Assembly (NCBI RefSeq): GCF_023115425.1
Contig: NZ_CP096032.1
Location: 868,001 to 932,000 of the forward strand
DNA: 64,000 bases
Direction of reading: 5' to 3'
DNA from: Synechococcus sp. A10-1-5-1
GTDB taxonomy: Bacteria > Cyanobacteriota > Cyanobacteriia > PCC-6307 > Cyanobiaceae
Part shown: positions 47,747 through 56,337 of the stretch, in pieces
Layout of the letters: the number at the start of each line of letters is the position of its first letter
How positions within the stretch are numbered: position 1 is the stretch's first letter
Made by a program: the position numbers and the translations under genes
Notes under the pieces: model-generated
Database searches by the model: none
What the model saw: the letters and a program-made list of their open reading frames with translations, nothing else
Told to the model about the DNA's origin: nothing

Positions 47747-48883
47747 GTGATCGGATACATCTCCGACAACCTGCTGCTGCCAATCCTGGATTTCTTCTAT
47801 GGATTGGTACCGAGCTATGGGCTCGCGATCATTGCCCTAACGGTGGTGATTCGCCTGGCTCTCTTCCCCCTGAGCGCCGGCTCGATTCGCAATGCCCGCC
47901 GCATGCGAATCGCTCAGCCGGTGATGCAAAAGCGTCAGGCCGAGATCAAAGCCAAGTACGCCAACAACCCCCAAAAGCAACAGGAGGAGCTGGGCTCCCT
48001 GATGAAGGAGTTCGGCAGCCCCCTCTCCGGCTGCCTGCCCTTGTTGGTGCAGATGCCGATCCTGTTTGCACTCTTCGCGACTTTGCGGGGATCACCGTTC
48101 GCCGATGTCCCCTACACCTTGAATCTGAAGGTGTTGCCGGCCGATCAGATCGCCGCTGTTGAGCCCAAGCCCTTCAACAGTGCCAGTCATTCCATTTTCG
48201 TGACCACGACCGATCACGTCCCCGTGATCGCCAGCCTGGAAAAGGGAACCAAGCTTGGAGTGGGTGACACCGAGACCGTCAGCCTGCACACCAAGGACGG
48301 CTCGAGCTTCTCGTCGGTGTTGAGCGGTGTCGAGAACGGTTCCTCGTTTGCCCCCACCTGGTCCGTCACCAAGGGTGAAGGGGTGGTCAGCGTGGATCAG
48401 AACGGCGCCATCCATGCCATCGCCGCTGGGGACGCCACCGTCGAGGCCAAGATCCCTGGCCTGGCAGCCCGCAGCGGCTTCCTGTTCATCAAGGCTCTGG
48501 GCCAAGTCGGCTTCTACACCGATGGCGCCATCAACTGGGATATCGCGATCCTGGTGGGCGGCTTTGGCATCACCCTCTTCCTGAGCCAGATCCTTTCGGG
48601 GATGGGCATGCCCGCTAACCCCCAACAGGCCACGGCCAACAAGATCACCCCCGTGATGATCACCGGGATGTTCCTGTTCTTCCCCTTGCCTGCTGGGGTG
48701 CTGCTTTACATGGTGATTGCCAACGTCTTCCAGGCAGTCCAGACCTTCCTGCTCACTCGTGAGGCACTGCCCGACAACCTGCAGACGATCCTCGATCAGC
48801 AAAGGGCTGCCGAAGCGAAAACCGTGACGGCGACGGTCACTGGCAGCAGTCGCATGCCGTTTGAACCCAAGGGCAAGAAATAG
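47747..48883 (+). CDS. yidC: Membrane protein insertase YidC with Ig-like insertion
   Basis: Oxa1/Alb3/YidC insertase for membrane proteins, including photosystem subunits. TM1 (about 22-42) carries the groove Arg36 (VVIRLALFP). Then come the coiled C1 region [43 protein letters not shown] (TM2), and TM3-TM5 at 264-340. Between TM2 and TM3, residues about 125-255, lies an extra lumenal/periplasmic segment. Part of it reads [31 protein letters not shown], like a Big_2 Ig-like fold. GTG start at 47747; 378 residues. Confidence 0.95.
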   Translation: MIGYISDNLLLPILDFFYGLVPSYGLAIIALTVVIRLALFPLSAGSIRNARRMRIAQPVMQKRQAEIKAKYANNPQKQQEELGSLMKEFGSPLSGCLPLLVQMPILFALFATLRGSPFADVPYTLNLKVLPADQIAAVEPKPFNSASHSIFVTTTDHVPVIASLEKGTKLGVGDTETVSLHTKDGSSFSSVLSGVENGSSFAPTWSVTKGEGVVSVDQNGAIHAIAAGDATVEAKIPGLAARSGFLFIKALGQVGFYTDGAINWDIAILVGGFGITLFLSQILSGMGMPANPQQATANKITPVMITGMFLFFPLPAGVLLYMVIANVFQAVQTFLLTREALPDNLQTILDQQRAAEAKTVTATVTGSSRMPFEPKGKK

Positions 48884-48886
48884 GGC

Positions 48887-49429
48887 ATGGGCGACGGCCT
48901 CCAGACCGGTGATCCGCTCATTCCAGTCCCGCTCCAGGAGCTCTCCCTTCTTGAGCAGGGCAAGCAGTGGAGGATCAATCAACGGCTCAGTGAGCTGGAA
49001 AGCCTGACTCCCGTCCGCGGACAACTACGCGCAGTCCATCGCGGCAATATTCTCGAGTTGGACGGCGAAGCCAGCACCATCGTCACCCTCTGCTGTGACC
49101 GCTGCCTCCAGCAGTTCAATCACCCCCTGAGCTTTGAAACCCACGAGGTGCTCTGGCTTGGAGAGCAGGCTAGGGAGCAGGGGATGGATCTCGAAAGCGT
49201 GCTCGAGGCGGGCGGTGCTGTGATTGAGCTCGACCCCGATGAGCTCACCGAAAGCATGGATCCCCGAGCGGATTTCGATCCCGAGCACTGGGTCTTTGAA
49301 CAACTGAATCTCCAGCTGCCGGTCGTGAATCGCTGCGGATCGGACTGTCCTGGACCCAACCTGAACGCAGCGGTCGCAGACGAACCGATCGATCCCCGCT
49401 GGGCTGCCCTGAAGAAACTGAACCCATGA
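48887..49429 (+). CDS. DUF177 (YceD) family protein
   Basis: Cytosolic protein linked in bacteria and plastids to 23S rRNA accumulation and large-subunit assembly. The DUF177 core has LDGEASTIVTLCCDRCLQQFNHPLSF and a later NRCGSDCPGPNLNAAV, giving four cysteines (CDRC, CGSDC) that may bind zinc. Acidic patch around residues 108-125. 180 residues. Start is three bases after yidC and the stop overlaps ycf46 by four bases. Confidence 0.85.
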   Translation: MGDGLQTGDPLIPVPLQELSLLEQGKQWRINQRLSELESLTPVRGQLRAVHRGNILELDGEASTIVTLCCDRCLQQFNHPLSFETHEVLWLGEQAREQGMDLESVLEAGGAVIELDPDELTESMDPRADFDPEHWVFEQLNLQLPVVNRCGSDCPGPNLNAAVADEPIDPRWAALKKLNP

Positions 49430-50913
49430 GTCAGGCCTGGGCGGACCACCTTGATCTGTTGATCCGGGCACGGACGCCCATCCTCTGGATCCGCAGCCAA
49501 GAGGAAGAACGGATCGCCAACCTGCTCAGCGACGCCGCCAAACGCCTGGATCAGCGATCCCTGGCCCGCTGGGATTTCATTAGCGGGCTCAAGGGATGGG
49601 CCGGCCGCGATGGAGAGGCTGCTCGCAATCCGTTGGGTGCCCTCGAAAGCCTCAGCGCTCTACCAGCCGAGCAGCCAGCCCTGCTGGTGCTCCATGACTT
49701 CCATCGCTACGCCGACGACAGCAGCATCTGCCGCAAGCTCCGCAACCTGGCATCGAGCCTGCGCCAACAGCCGCAAACCCTGGTGATCACAGCGGCTGAA
49801 TGGCAGCTTCCTCGGGAATTGGAGGAGTGCATCACCCTGCTGGATCTCCCCCTACCCAACCAACAGGAGATCCAGACGTTGCTGGGGAATATCGCCCAGG
49901 CAAGCGGACAGCCCATCGGCGCCGATCTGCTGGAGCTGCTGACCCACAGCTGCAGCGGACTCAGTGAACAGCGAATCCGCCAGGTCGCCGCCCGGGGCCT
50001 AGCCAGCCGGGGCCAGCTGGGAGGGGCGGACCTCGATGAGGTACTCGAAGAAAAACGCCAGGCGATCGCCCGCAGCGAACTGCTGGAGTACTGCCCAACC
50101 GAGGCCACTCCTGCAGACATCGGTGGACTGGATGCCCTTAAGCGCTGGCTCGAGCAGCGCCACATGGCCTTTAGCGATGAGGCGCGCCGCTACGGCCTGC
50201 CGCTCCCACGGGGCGTGCTGTTGGTGGGGCCCCAGGGCACCGGGAAATCACTGACGGCCAAGGCCATTGCCCATAGCTGGAGCATGCCGCTACTGCGCCT
50301 GGATGTTGGACGGCTGTTTGCCGGCCTGGTCGGCGCATCCGAAGCCCGGACCCGGGACATGATTCAACGGGCCGAAGCGATGGCACCTTGCGTGCTCTGG
50401 ATTGATGAGATCGACAAGGGCTTTGGCAGTGCCGATGGCCGCAGCGATGGGGGCACGAGCCAACGGGTGCTGGCGAGTTTGCTGACCTGGATGGCGGAGA
50501 AGAGCACCGCTGTTTTTGTCGTGGCCACCGCGAATGGTGTGGACAAACTTCCTGCGGAACTGCTTCGCAAAGGCCGCTTTGATGAGATCTTCCTGCTCGA
50601 TCTACCTGACGCCCAGGAACGCCGCACCATCCTTGATTTGCAACTCAGGCGCAGGCGCCCAGAGCATCGAATCCCCCTGGATGTCGTGGTGGATCGCACC
50701 CAGGGATTCTCCGGAGCGGAGCTCGAGCAGGTGGTGATCGAAGCGATGCACCAGGCCTTCAGCGAATCCCGTGAATTCGGTGAAGCCGACCTCAGCAGCG
50801 CAGCCGCACAACTGGTGCCCTTGTCTCGCACCGCCCGCGAACAACTGGAGCAACTGCAACAGTGGGCCAGCAGCGGCCGGGCCCGCCCCGCCTCGACACA
50901 TTGCAGCGGGTAA
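49426..50913 (+). CDS. ycf46: AAA+ ATPase, Ycf46 family
   Basis: FtsH-like AAA+ ATPase (495 residues) without a protease domain, encoded in cyanobacteria and some plastids; linked to photosynthesis or stress regulation. N-terminal domain about 1-225, then GVLLVGPQGTGKSLTAKAIAH (Walker A 268-275), Walker B LWIDEI (324-329), second region of homology with GRFDEIFLLDLPDAQERRTILD. Arginine-finger region LLRKGRFDE is present. ATGA overlap with the DUF177 gene. Confidence 0.92.
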   Translation: MSQAWADHLDLLIRARTPILWIRSQEEERIANLLSDAAKRLDQRSLARWDFISGLKGWAGRDGEAARNPLGALESLSALPAEQPALLVLHDFHRYADDSSICRKLRNLASSLRQQPQTLVITAAEWQLPRELEECITLLDLPLPNQQEIQTLLGNIAQASGQPIGADLLELLTHSCSGLSEQRIRQVAARGLASRGQLGGADLDEVLEEKRQAIARSELLEYCPTEATPADIGGLDALKRWLEQRHMAFSDEARRYGLPLPRGVLLVGPQGTGKSLTAKAIAHSWSMPLLRLDVGRLFAGLVGASEARTRDMIQRAEAMAPCVLWIDEIDKGFGSADGRSDGGTSQRVLASLLTWMAEKSTAVFVVATANGVDKLPAELLRKGRFDEIFLLDLPDAQERRTILDLQLRRRRPEHRIPLDVVVDRTQGFSGAELEQVVIEAMHQAFSESREFGEADLSSAAAQLVPLSRTAREQLEQLQQWASSGRARPASTHCSG

Positions 50914-51003
50914 AGAAGACCAACTCCAGGTAAAGAAGTCCGCTGGCCGATCTCCCCGAATTGAAAGACCAGCCCAAGCTGCTTGGAACGCATCCAAGCC
51001 GCC

Positions 51004-51165
51004 ATGGATCAACGCCCTTCCCTCACAACGCAACTGCTGGTTGCTGGCCTTGGCGCTGGTGTGATTACGACCTATGCAGTCGCCCAAGGACAAAATCCCT
51101 TGACCGCCCTGAGCATTACGGTGTTTTCAGCCTTGGCTGCCGTCATGGTCGGCCAGGTCCTGTAG
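51004..51165 (+). CDS. Small hydrophobic membrane protein of unknown function
   Basis: 53 residues: MDQRPSLTTQLLVAGLGAGV then a second hydrophobic stretch ending FSALAAVMVGQVL, so two short membrane helices. No family recognised. ATG 51004 is preferred over 50983. First of a run of tiny plus-strand genes downstream of ycf46. Confidence 0.5.
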   Translation: MDQRPSLTTQLLVAGLGAGVITTYAVAQGQNPLTALSITVFSALAAVMVGQVL

Positions 51166-51187
51166 ACACGAGCCCGAGTTGACTGCC

Positions 51188-51412
51188 ATGCCCGCAGACA
51201 CACTCTCGACCAGTCAGCGGGAGAGTCTGATTGACGCCCTGCGTTCCTGCCGAAGCACTGAGGAACGCCTGGCGTTTTCCAAGGACTATGCCCAGACCGG
51301 ACGCGAACCCCTCTGGGAATTGATCTGCGACCTGTTGATCAGCCGCTCGATCTCACGGGCCGTAGCGGCCCATTGGCTCAAGGACCTGATCGAAGAAGGG
51401 AAAGCCTCTTAG
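51188..51412 (+). CDS. Small soluble protein of unknown function
   Basis: 74 residues, predicted mostly helical, with LSTSQRESLIDALRSCRSTEERLAFSKDYAQTG and CDLLISRSISRAVAAHWLKDLIEEG. ATG 51188 is the natural start; a TTG at 51179 is in frame. Two cysteines; no signal peptide. Its stop codon lies on the end of the convergent minus-strand gene. Confidence 0.55.
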   Translation: MPADTLSTSQRESLIDALRSCRSTEERLAFSKDYAQTGREPLWELICDLLISRSISRAVAAHWLKDLIEEGKAS

Positions 51413-51570
51413 CGGGACGTCCGCTCGGCATCCGCCTTGATCGAGGCTTCAAGCTGACGCCGCTTGTCTTCAATCAGATGGGCGCTGCTGACGAAGGCAC
51501 AGGCCGTGTGGCCATCTTTGGTAAGGCAAACCTTGTAACCGAGGCCATCGGTTGTGGGTTCAAAGTCCAT
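51409..51570 (-). CDS. Small hypothetical protein, 53 residues
   Basis: Frame found by reading the minus strand. It begins MDFEPTTDGLGYKVCLTKDG, continues HTACAFVSSAHLIEDK and ends in ADAERTSR. A beta-strand-rich first half with two cysteines precedes a charged helix. Start CAT at 51568-51570, stop TTA at 51409-51411, overlapping the stop of the plus-strand neighbour. The protein-like composition supports it; no family recognised. Confidence 0.45.
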   Translation of the reverse strand: MDFEPTTDGLGYKVCLTKDGHTACAFVSSAHLIEDKRRQLEASIKADAERTSR

Positions 51571-51665
51571 CAGACGCGTGCCGATGCGCCATTAGAGCTC
51601 GCAGGTTCAAAACCAACAAGGGATTGTCACCAGTAGTGTTCAAACCCACAACGCAGAGGGCAGGC

Positions 51666-51764
51666 ATGGACGGACGGCTTGTGGTGATTGGCTTATTGCT
51701 GGTGTTTGCAGGGTTATACGTCTCGGTTTACTTCGTCACCCAGGGCATCACGCCTCCAAGTTGA
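51666..51764 (+). CDS. Very small single-span membrane protein
   Basis: 32 residues: MDGRLVVIGLLLVFAGLYVS followed by VYFVTQGITPPS, one membrane helix with a short lumenal or periplasmic tail. A GAGGG stretch just upstream of ATG 51666 is a plausible ribosome site. Size and design resemble small photosynthetic-complex subunits, but I match none of them. Confidence 0.45.
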   Translation: MDGRLVVIGLLLVFAGLYVSVYFVTQGITPPS

Positions 51765-51770
51765 AGCCAA

Positions 51771-51968
51771 ATGCTCCGACCCAGCACTCGGTCCTGGCGC
51801 AACTTCGCCATCAAGATTGCCCTGTTTTGGTTCGCCAAGCTGTGGATCTGCCAAATCGATGTCACTAGACCCATCTGCCACATCGTGGAACGCGGATTCC
51901 TGCCCTGCCTGATGAGCTTCGCCGTGATGGATTTCTTGCTCCTGCCCTGGCTGCGAGGCAGGCGCTAG
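51771..51968 (+). CDS. Small membrane protein of unknown function
   Basis: 65 residues with two hydrophobic stretches (about 11-26 and 45-58), three cysteines and Arg-rich ends. Six bases after the previous small gene, so possibly cotranscribed. No family recognised. Confidence 0.4.
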   Translation: MLRPSTRSWRNFAIKIALFWFAKLWICQIDVTRPICHIVERGFLPCLMSFAVMDFLLLPWLRGRR

Positions 51969-52027
51969 CAAGCACTCAGGCCAACCGTTAAAACACCAGA
52001 GCGCCAGAAGCCCAGGCCAGCCGCTGC

Positions 52028-52258
52028 ATGTTCAAGATCTACCGGAAGGTCTCTGAGTTCCTGGCTCGCTTTCTGACGGTGGGGCACCCCCTGCGGATCC
52101 CAGCGCTGCTTGTCTCGCTGTTGTTTTTCTGCCTGGCTGCCACCTGGACCTTCTGGGCCACCTGGGCCCTGATCAGCGGCGTGCTGGGCCTCTCGAATGT
52201 GATCGGCATCAGTGCTGGAGTGGGGATGAATATCGCTGTTCTCAAGCTGCCCGCTTAG
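52028..52258 (+). CDS. Small membrane protein of unknown function
   Basis: 76 residues; basic N terminus MFKIYRKVSEFLARFLTVGH, then two hydrophobic helices rich in Trp (AATWTFWATWALISGVLG). No family recognised. Convergent with the following minus-strand gene; they overlap by four bases. Confidence 0.5.
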   Translation: MFKIYRKVSEFLARFLTVGHPLRIPALLVSLLFFCLAATWTFWATWALISGVLGLSNVIGISAGVGMNIAVLKLPA

Positions 52259-52428
52259 ACGCGGCCAAAGCGGAGATAGGCCAAATAACAGATCAGGGTC
52301 AAGGCCAAGACCTGGGCCAGTGAAGGCACCAGGAAACAGCCGACGAGAACGCCAAGCGTGAGCAAGACGATGGTGGAGGGTTGCTCGAGGTTGAGGTGCT
52401 TCTGGGGCCGTCCACGAAACGGATTCAT
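52255..52428 (-). CDS. Small membrane protein of unknown function
   Basis: 57 residues; hydrophilic N terminus MNPFRGRPQKHLNLEQPSTI then two helices (VLLTLGVLVGCFLVPSLAQV and LALTLICYLAYLRF). ATG at 52428. The pattern, a soluble N-terminal tail and two close helices, recurs in small cyanobacterial proteins. No family recognised. Confidence 0.5.
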   Translation of the reverse strand: MNPFRGRPQKHLNLEQPSTIVLLTLGVLVGCFLVPSLAQVLALTLICYLAYLRFGRV

Positions 52429-52526
52429 CGGGAGATCGCGGCTCCCCCCCCTTATCCGGCACAAGTCAGAGAAAGACCAGGGGAAGAGATCCTGATGAAA
52501 CATTCGACCTTGACATCGCTCAGGCC

Positions 52527-52760
52527 TTGGCTTGGATCGTCCCTAACAGGGGCGGTGCGATGGGCGGTTATTGGTATCAATTCAACAATGGTGACCTTCT
52601 GCACTCGGGGATCCATCCCTCCGAGGTGGACTGCCAGCCCGCGGCCGCAAAACAAGGTCAGGTCGTCTATCAGGTGTTCAGTAGCCGCGAACGCTTCCGG
52701 CTACTCCGCCTCCATCGCGGCAGGATCAACCAGGGAATGAACCTCGATCAATGCGCGTGA
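52527..52760 (+). CDS. Small protein of unknown function, uncertain start
   Basis: Up to 77 residues, with GGYWYQFNNGDLLHSGIHPSE, then KQGQVVYQVFSSRERFRLLRLHRG. The frame continues upstream (ETFDLDIAQALAWIV) but has no ATG or GTG; TTG 52527 and ATG 52560 are the choices. Protein-like composition. Its end overlaps the next small gene by ten bases. Confidence 0.4.
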   Translation: MAWIVPNRGGAMGGYWYQFNNGDLLHSGIHPSEVDCQPAAAKQGQVVYQVFSSRERFRLLRLHRGRINQGMNLDQCA

Positions 52761-52936
52761 TTCGCCCGATGACAGCCACGGGGAGAGCCGTGCGCTTTAT
52801 CGCCTTGATCATTGTCATCGGCCTCCTGGCCTGGATCACGCGGCATCAACCCCGCACCGCTCCAACCAGCGGCGGCGGGCTTCCTGCATCCGGGATGGGA
52901 TCACCAAGGCCAGGAATGCGCAGCCTGGGGTACTGA
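52751..52936 (+). CDS. Small membrane-anchored protein of unknown function
   Basis: 61 residues; basic N terminus, one hydrophobic helix (FIALIIVIGLLAWIT) and a Gly/Ser/Pro-rich tail. Ends 12 bases before the aminotransferase class V start. No family recognised. Confidence 0.35.
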   Translation: MRVIRPMTATGRAVRFIALIIVIGLLAWITRHQPRTAPTSGGGLPASGMGSPRPGMRSLGY

Positions 52937-52948
52937 GGGGATAACCAG

Positions 52949-54112
52949 ATGTTTCGCGATCTCTGCCCAGCCCTCACCAACAAGACCTACTTCAACTACG
53001 GCGGTCAGGGGCCATTGCCGACCCCATCGCTGGAGGCGATCAACCAGAGCTGGAGAACGATTCAGGAGCTCGGGCCATTCACAACCGATGTCTGGCCGTT
53101 CATCGAGCAGGAGACGAGCCGGCTGCGCCGGGCCCTCGCCGGCTGGTGCGGAGTCGGCCCCCATCGGATGACCCTGACGGAGAACGTGACCAGCGGCTGT
53201 GTCTTGCCGCTCTGGGGATTGCCCTGGGAGGCCGGCGATGAACTGCTGATCAGTGACTGCGAGCACCCAGGAGTCGTCGCCGCCTGCCAGGAACTGGCTC
53301 GCCGCCACCAGCTCAGCCTGGCCACATTGCCGGTCCTCGCGCTCTGCCAGACCACAGCTCAGGCGGAACTGGAGTCCGCTGTGCTGCAGCAGCTCGAAGC
53401 AGCCCAAACCCCCCGTACCCGGCTCGTGGTTCTCTCCCACCTGCTCTGGAACACCGGGGCGGTGATGCCCATCCCGGCGGTCGCCGCTCAGCTCGAGCAA
53501 CACCCCAAACAACCTTGGCTGCTGGTGGATGCAGCCCAGTCCATGGGAAGCCTTCCCGTCGCGGAGGCGGCAAGGGCCGCCGACATCTATGCCTTCACTG
53601 GACACAAATGGTGCTGCGGGCCAGAAGGTCTAGGGGGTGTGGCCCTCTCTGAGCGCGTCCTCGATCAAGGTCAGCCCACCTTGATTGGCTGGCGCAGCCT
53701 GGAGAACGAGGGCAGCGCTGGCAGCAGCTGGCACCGCGATGGTCGCCGTTTTGAAGTCGCCACCTCCTGTATCCCCCTCTTCAGCGGACTGCATCAATCC
53801 CTGCAGTTGTTGGCCGAGGAAGGAAGCGACGAGGATCGTCTGGACAGGATCCGGCAGGGCAGTCAGCAGCTCTGGGAAAGGCTGCAGTCGCTCCCGGGCT
53901 GCCAAACCCTGCTGCCAGAACCACCGCCTGCTGGACTGGTCAGCTTCCGGCTTGAGGGCATTGAGACCTCCCAAGCGGTCCATGCCTTGGGTCAAGCCGG
54001 GCTCTGGATCCGCCGCCTGGATTCACCGGATTGCCTGAGGGCCTGCACCCACATCTGCACGACCCCCGCGGAAATCGAAGGCCTGATCGCAGCACTCAAC
54101 AACCTCAGCTAA
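52949..54112 (+). CDS. Class V aminotransferase (cysteine desulfurase or C-DES type)
   Basis: PLP enzyme of the cysteine desulfurase family (387 residues). N-terminal [19 protein letters not shown], then [45 protein letters not shown] and the PLP Lys in [19 protein letters not shown]. The lack of a conserved C-terminal SufS-type active-site Cys loop, and closeness to cyanobacterial cystine lyase C-DES, favour the latter. AGGGG ribosome site upstream. It converges on murE with four bases overlap. Confidence 0.82.
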   Translation: MFRDLCPALTNKTYFNYGGQGPLPTPSLEAINQSWRTIQELGPFTTDVWPFIEQETSRLRRALAGWCGVGPHRMTLTENVTSGCVLPLWGLPWEAGDELLISDCEHPGVVAACQELARRHQLSLATLPVLALCQTTAQAELESAVLQQLEAAQTPRTRLVVLSHLLWNTGAVMPIPAVAAQLEQHPKQPWLLVDAAQSMGSLPVAEAARAADIYAFTGHKWCCGPEGLGGVALSERVLDQGQPTLIGWRSLENEGSAGSSWHRDGRRFEVATSCIPLFSGLHQSLQLLAEEGSDEDRLDRIRQGSQQLWERLQSLPGCQTLLPEPPPAGLVSFRLEGIETSQAVHALGQAGLWIRRLDSPDCLRACTHICTTPAEIEGLIAALNNLS

Positions 54113-55620
54113 CAAGGCCGATTGCGCAGAGCCTTCTCGGCCTCCTCGCGATCATCGAAATGCACCTTTTTGGTGCCAAGGATTTGATAGTCCTCGTGGC
54201 CCTTACCCGCGATCAAGATCAGGTCCTTGGGCTGGGCCATGGCGATGGCCTCGGCGATGGCCTGGGCCCGATCCGCATCGACTCGAAACTGCGCTCCCTC
54301 AGGAATTCCAGCCACGACGTCCTTGAGGATTTGCTGGGGATCTTCCGTGCGGGGGTTGTCGGAGGTCACCAGCACCTGATCGGCCAACCGCGCTGCGATC
54401 GCCGCCATCTGGGGACGCTTGGTGCGGTCGCGATCCCCACCGCAACCAAACACGCAAATCAGTTGTCCCTCAACAAAGGGCCGGCAGGCATTCAGCGCAC
54501 TCTCGAGACCATCGGGGGTGTGGGCGTAATCCACCAAGACCGAGGGCAAACCGGCATCGCAACATTCCGCCCGGGCCACCTGAACCCGCTCCATCCGGCC
54601 CGGCACCCCCTTGAAGCTCCCCAGGGCCTCCAACATCGAGGACAAGGGCAGCCCCTGCTGCAGCAGGACCCCAACCGCTTCAAGCAGGTTCATCAGATTG
54701 AACTTGCCCAGCAAAGGAGAGGAAAACGCTCCGCTGCCGACCGGGGTGATCAGGGTTCCACTGACCCCCTGGGAACCCATCTGCAACGCCTCCATCCGCA
54801 GCTCAGCTGAGGCGCCCGGCTCCAGGGAGGCACGCCAGCACCGATCGCCCAAGCGCTCGGCCAGGCGCATCCCCCAGGGATCATCAACATTGACCACGGC
54901 CCGAGCGTCAGACCGCAACAAGGGGGCCTCAAACAACTTGGCCTTGGCCTCGAAGTAGTCCTCCATCGAGGGGTGGTAATCGAGGTGGTCCTGGGTCAGG
55001 TTCGTGAAAATCGCCCCGGCAAAGCGGCAGCCACTAATCCGCTGCTGATCGAGGGCATGGGAGCTCACCTCCATGGCCGCAATCCGCGAACCGGCTTCAG
55101 CCGCCATGGCCAGCTGCGCCTGCAGCTCGTCGGCAAAGGCGGTGGTGTGCTGTGCCGTCACGCTGTGACCCGGCCAGCGGTTGATCAACGTGCCAAACAG
55201 TGCCGCTGGGTAGCCGCATCGGCTGGCCAGATGCTCCAGCAGATAGGTCGTGGTGGTCTTGCCATTGGTCCCCGTCACTCCGATCAGGGCCATCCGCTGG
55301 CTGGGTTGCTGCCAAAACTCGGCGGCCAGCAAACCTGCCCAACGAGAGACCGGATCGGAGACCACCAACACCGCGTCGCCATCGGCTGGGGGCCTGGCCT
55401 CAGCGGCAGCGCGACCAATCACGGCCAAGGCCGCACCGGCCTGAAGCGCCTCCGGCCAAAAGGCACCGCCATCCACGGTGGCGCCAGGCAATCCGACAAA
55501 GACGGTCCCAGAGCCAACGCGGCGCGAGTCACAGCTCACCCCCTCCAACTCGACATTCCCAAGCCCAGGTGGCACCGCCAGCCCGACCTGTCGCAGCAGG
55601 GTATGGAGCCGTTGGGACAT
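54109..55620 (-). CDS. murE: UDP-N-acetylmuramoyl-tripeptide synthetase, meso-DAP adding
   Basis: Mur ligase that attaches meso-diaminopimelate to UDP-MurNAc-L-Ala-D-Glu. P-loop [19 protein letters not shown] (114-132), [37 protein letters not shown] and the DAP-specifying DNPR motif ([11 protein letters not shown]) are all present. I set ATG 55620 ([13 protein letters not shown]); the frame runs to 55752 with no further homology. 503 residues. Followed on the same strand by the glutaredoxin-like gene upstream. Confidence 0.96.
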   Translation of the reverse strand: MSQRLHTLLRQVGLAVPPGLGNVELEGVSCDSRRVGSGTVFVGLPGATVDGGAFWPEALQAGAALAVIGRAAAEARPPADGDAVLVVSDPVSRWAGLLAAEFWQQPSQRMALIGVTGTNGKTTTTYLLEHLASRCGYPAALFGTLINRWPGHSVTAQHTTAFADELQAQLAMAAEAGSRIAAMEVSSHALDQQRISGCRFAGAIFTNLTQDHLDYHPSMEDYFEAKAKLFEAPLLRSDARAVVNVDDPWGMRLAERLGDRCWRASLEPGASAELRMEALQMGSQGVSGTLITPVGSGAFSSPLLGKFNLMNLLEAVGVLLQQGLPLSSMLEALGSFKGVPGRMERVQVARAECCDAGLPSVLVDYAHTPDGLESALNACRPFVEGQLICVFGCGGDRDRTKRPQMAAIAARLADQVLVTSDNPRTEDPQQILKDVVAGIPEGAQFRVDADRAQAIAEAIAMAQPKDLILIAGKGHEDYQILGTKKVHFDDREEAEKALRNRPC

Positions 55621-55724
55621 GGAGGAGGGTTGCGATAACGCTGTTTTAAGTCGGTTCTGCGCTGAAAACGTCGCCGCTGAGACCAGTCCCGTGAGCCTCA
55701 ACCAAGACAATTCAAGGAGCCGGG

Positions 55725-55982
55725 TTAAAGGACCCCCTGCTGGGCCAGCCAAGGGGCCAACTGCGGGACGCTCACCCTGGGGGAAAGCCGAGGCAGAACC
55801 CTTTCTCCATCTGGAGTTCGGTGAATCAGAACTGGGACTTCGAGATCAAAACGGGCCAGCAGCTGGGGATCACTGTCGACATCGACCGTTTCAAAAGAAA
55901 CCGCTGCAGCGCTCAACTTCTCCTCCAGGCCTTCGCAGAGGCAGCAGCCCACCCGGGTCACCAGCACCAGAGTCGCCATCAA
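55725..55982 (-). CDS. Glutaredoxin-like protein (DUF836)
   Basis: 85 residues with thioredoxin-fold start [19 protein letters not shown], where CCLC replaces the usual CPYC. The cis-Pro region is [18 protein letters not shown]. Likely a thiol-redox or metal-related small protein. Overlaps yidD by four bases. The exact substrate is unknown. Confidence 0.8.
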   Translation of the reverse strand: MMATLVLVTRVGCCLCEGLEEKLSAAAVSFETVDVDSDPQLLARFDLEVPVLIHRTPDGERVLPRLSPRVSVPQLAPWLAQQGVL

Positions 55983-56206
55983 TCCGGCACCGGGTCACAA
56001 CCACAGGGCGTCCAGGGGTGACAGCGCAGCAGGCGCTTGAGCGTCAACCAACTGCCGCGCCAGGGGCCATGGCGCTCAATCGCCTCCAGGCCATAGGCGC
56101 TGCAGCTGGGGATGAAGCGGCAACGGGGAGGACCCAGCAGCGGCGAGATCGCCAGGCGATAGAAGCCAATCAGGGCCAGGAGCAGGCGTTGAAGCAGGGC
56201 GTTCAT
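55979..56206 (-). CDS. yidD: Membrane protein insertion efficiency factor YidD
   Basis: Short amphipathic inner-membrane protein that helps YidC-dependent insertion. Carries the diagnostic [36 protein letters not shown], then [11 protein letters not shown] 56206 gives 75 residues. In many bacteria yidD lies between rnpA and yidC; here it is 8 kb away from them. Divergent from rpsD. Confidence 0.93.
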   Translation of the reverse strand: MNALLQRLLLALIGFYRLAISPLLGPPRCRFIPSCSAYGLEAIERHGPWRGSWLTLKRLLRCHPWTPCGCDPVPD

Positions 56207-56260
56207 AGGCGCTTCAGGCCGAGCGATAAGATCGACAACTGGCGTGGCATCAAGCCTTGC

Positions 56261-56288
56261 AGTGGAGAGAGGTCCAAGGACCACCACT
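56261..56288 (+). promoter_or_regulatory. Hairpin in the rpsD leader
   Basis: AGTGG (56261-56265) pairs with CCACT (56284-56288) and GGTC (56271-56274) with GACC (56279-56282), with a CAAG loop. It lies 49 bases before rpsD in a 131-base gap and could be an S4-binding leader structure. The function is inference. Confidence 0.35.
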
Positions 56289-56337
56289 CCATGCTCTCAG
56301 GCAAGCCATGTCTGGATCAACCTGAACATCAGTTCCT

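Noticed and set aside
51965-52462. Minus-strand ORF of 165 residues in the small-gene cluster
   Set aside because: Low-complexity Pro/Gly/Asp-rich sequence, opposite to a plausible membrane protein with good composition.
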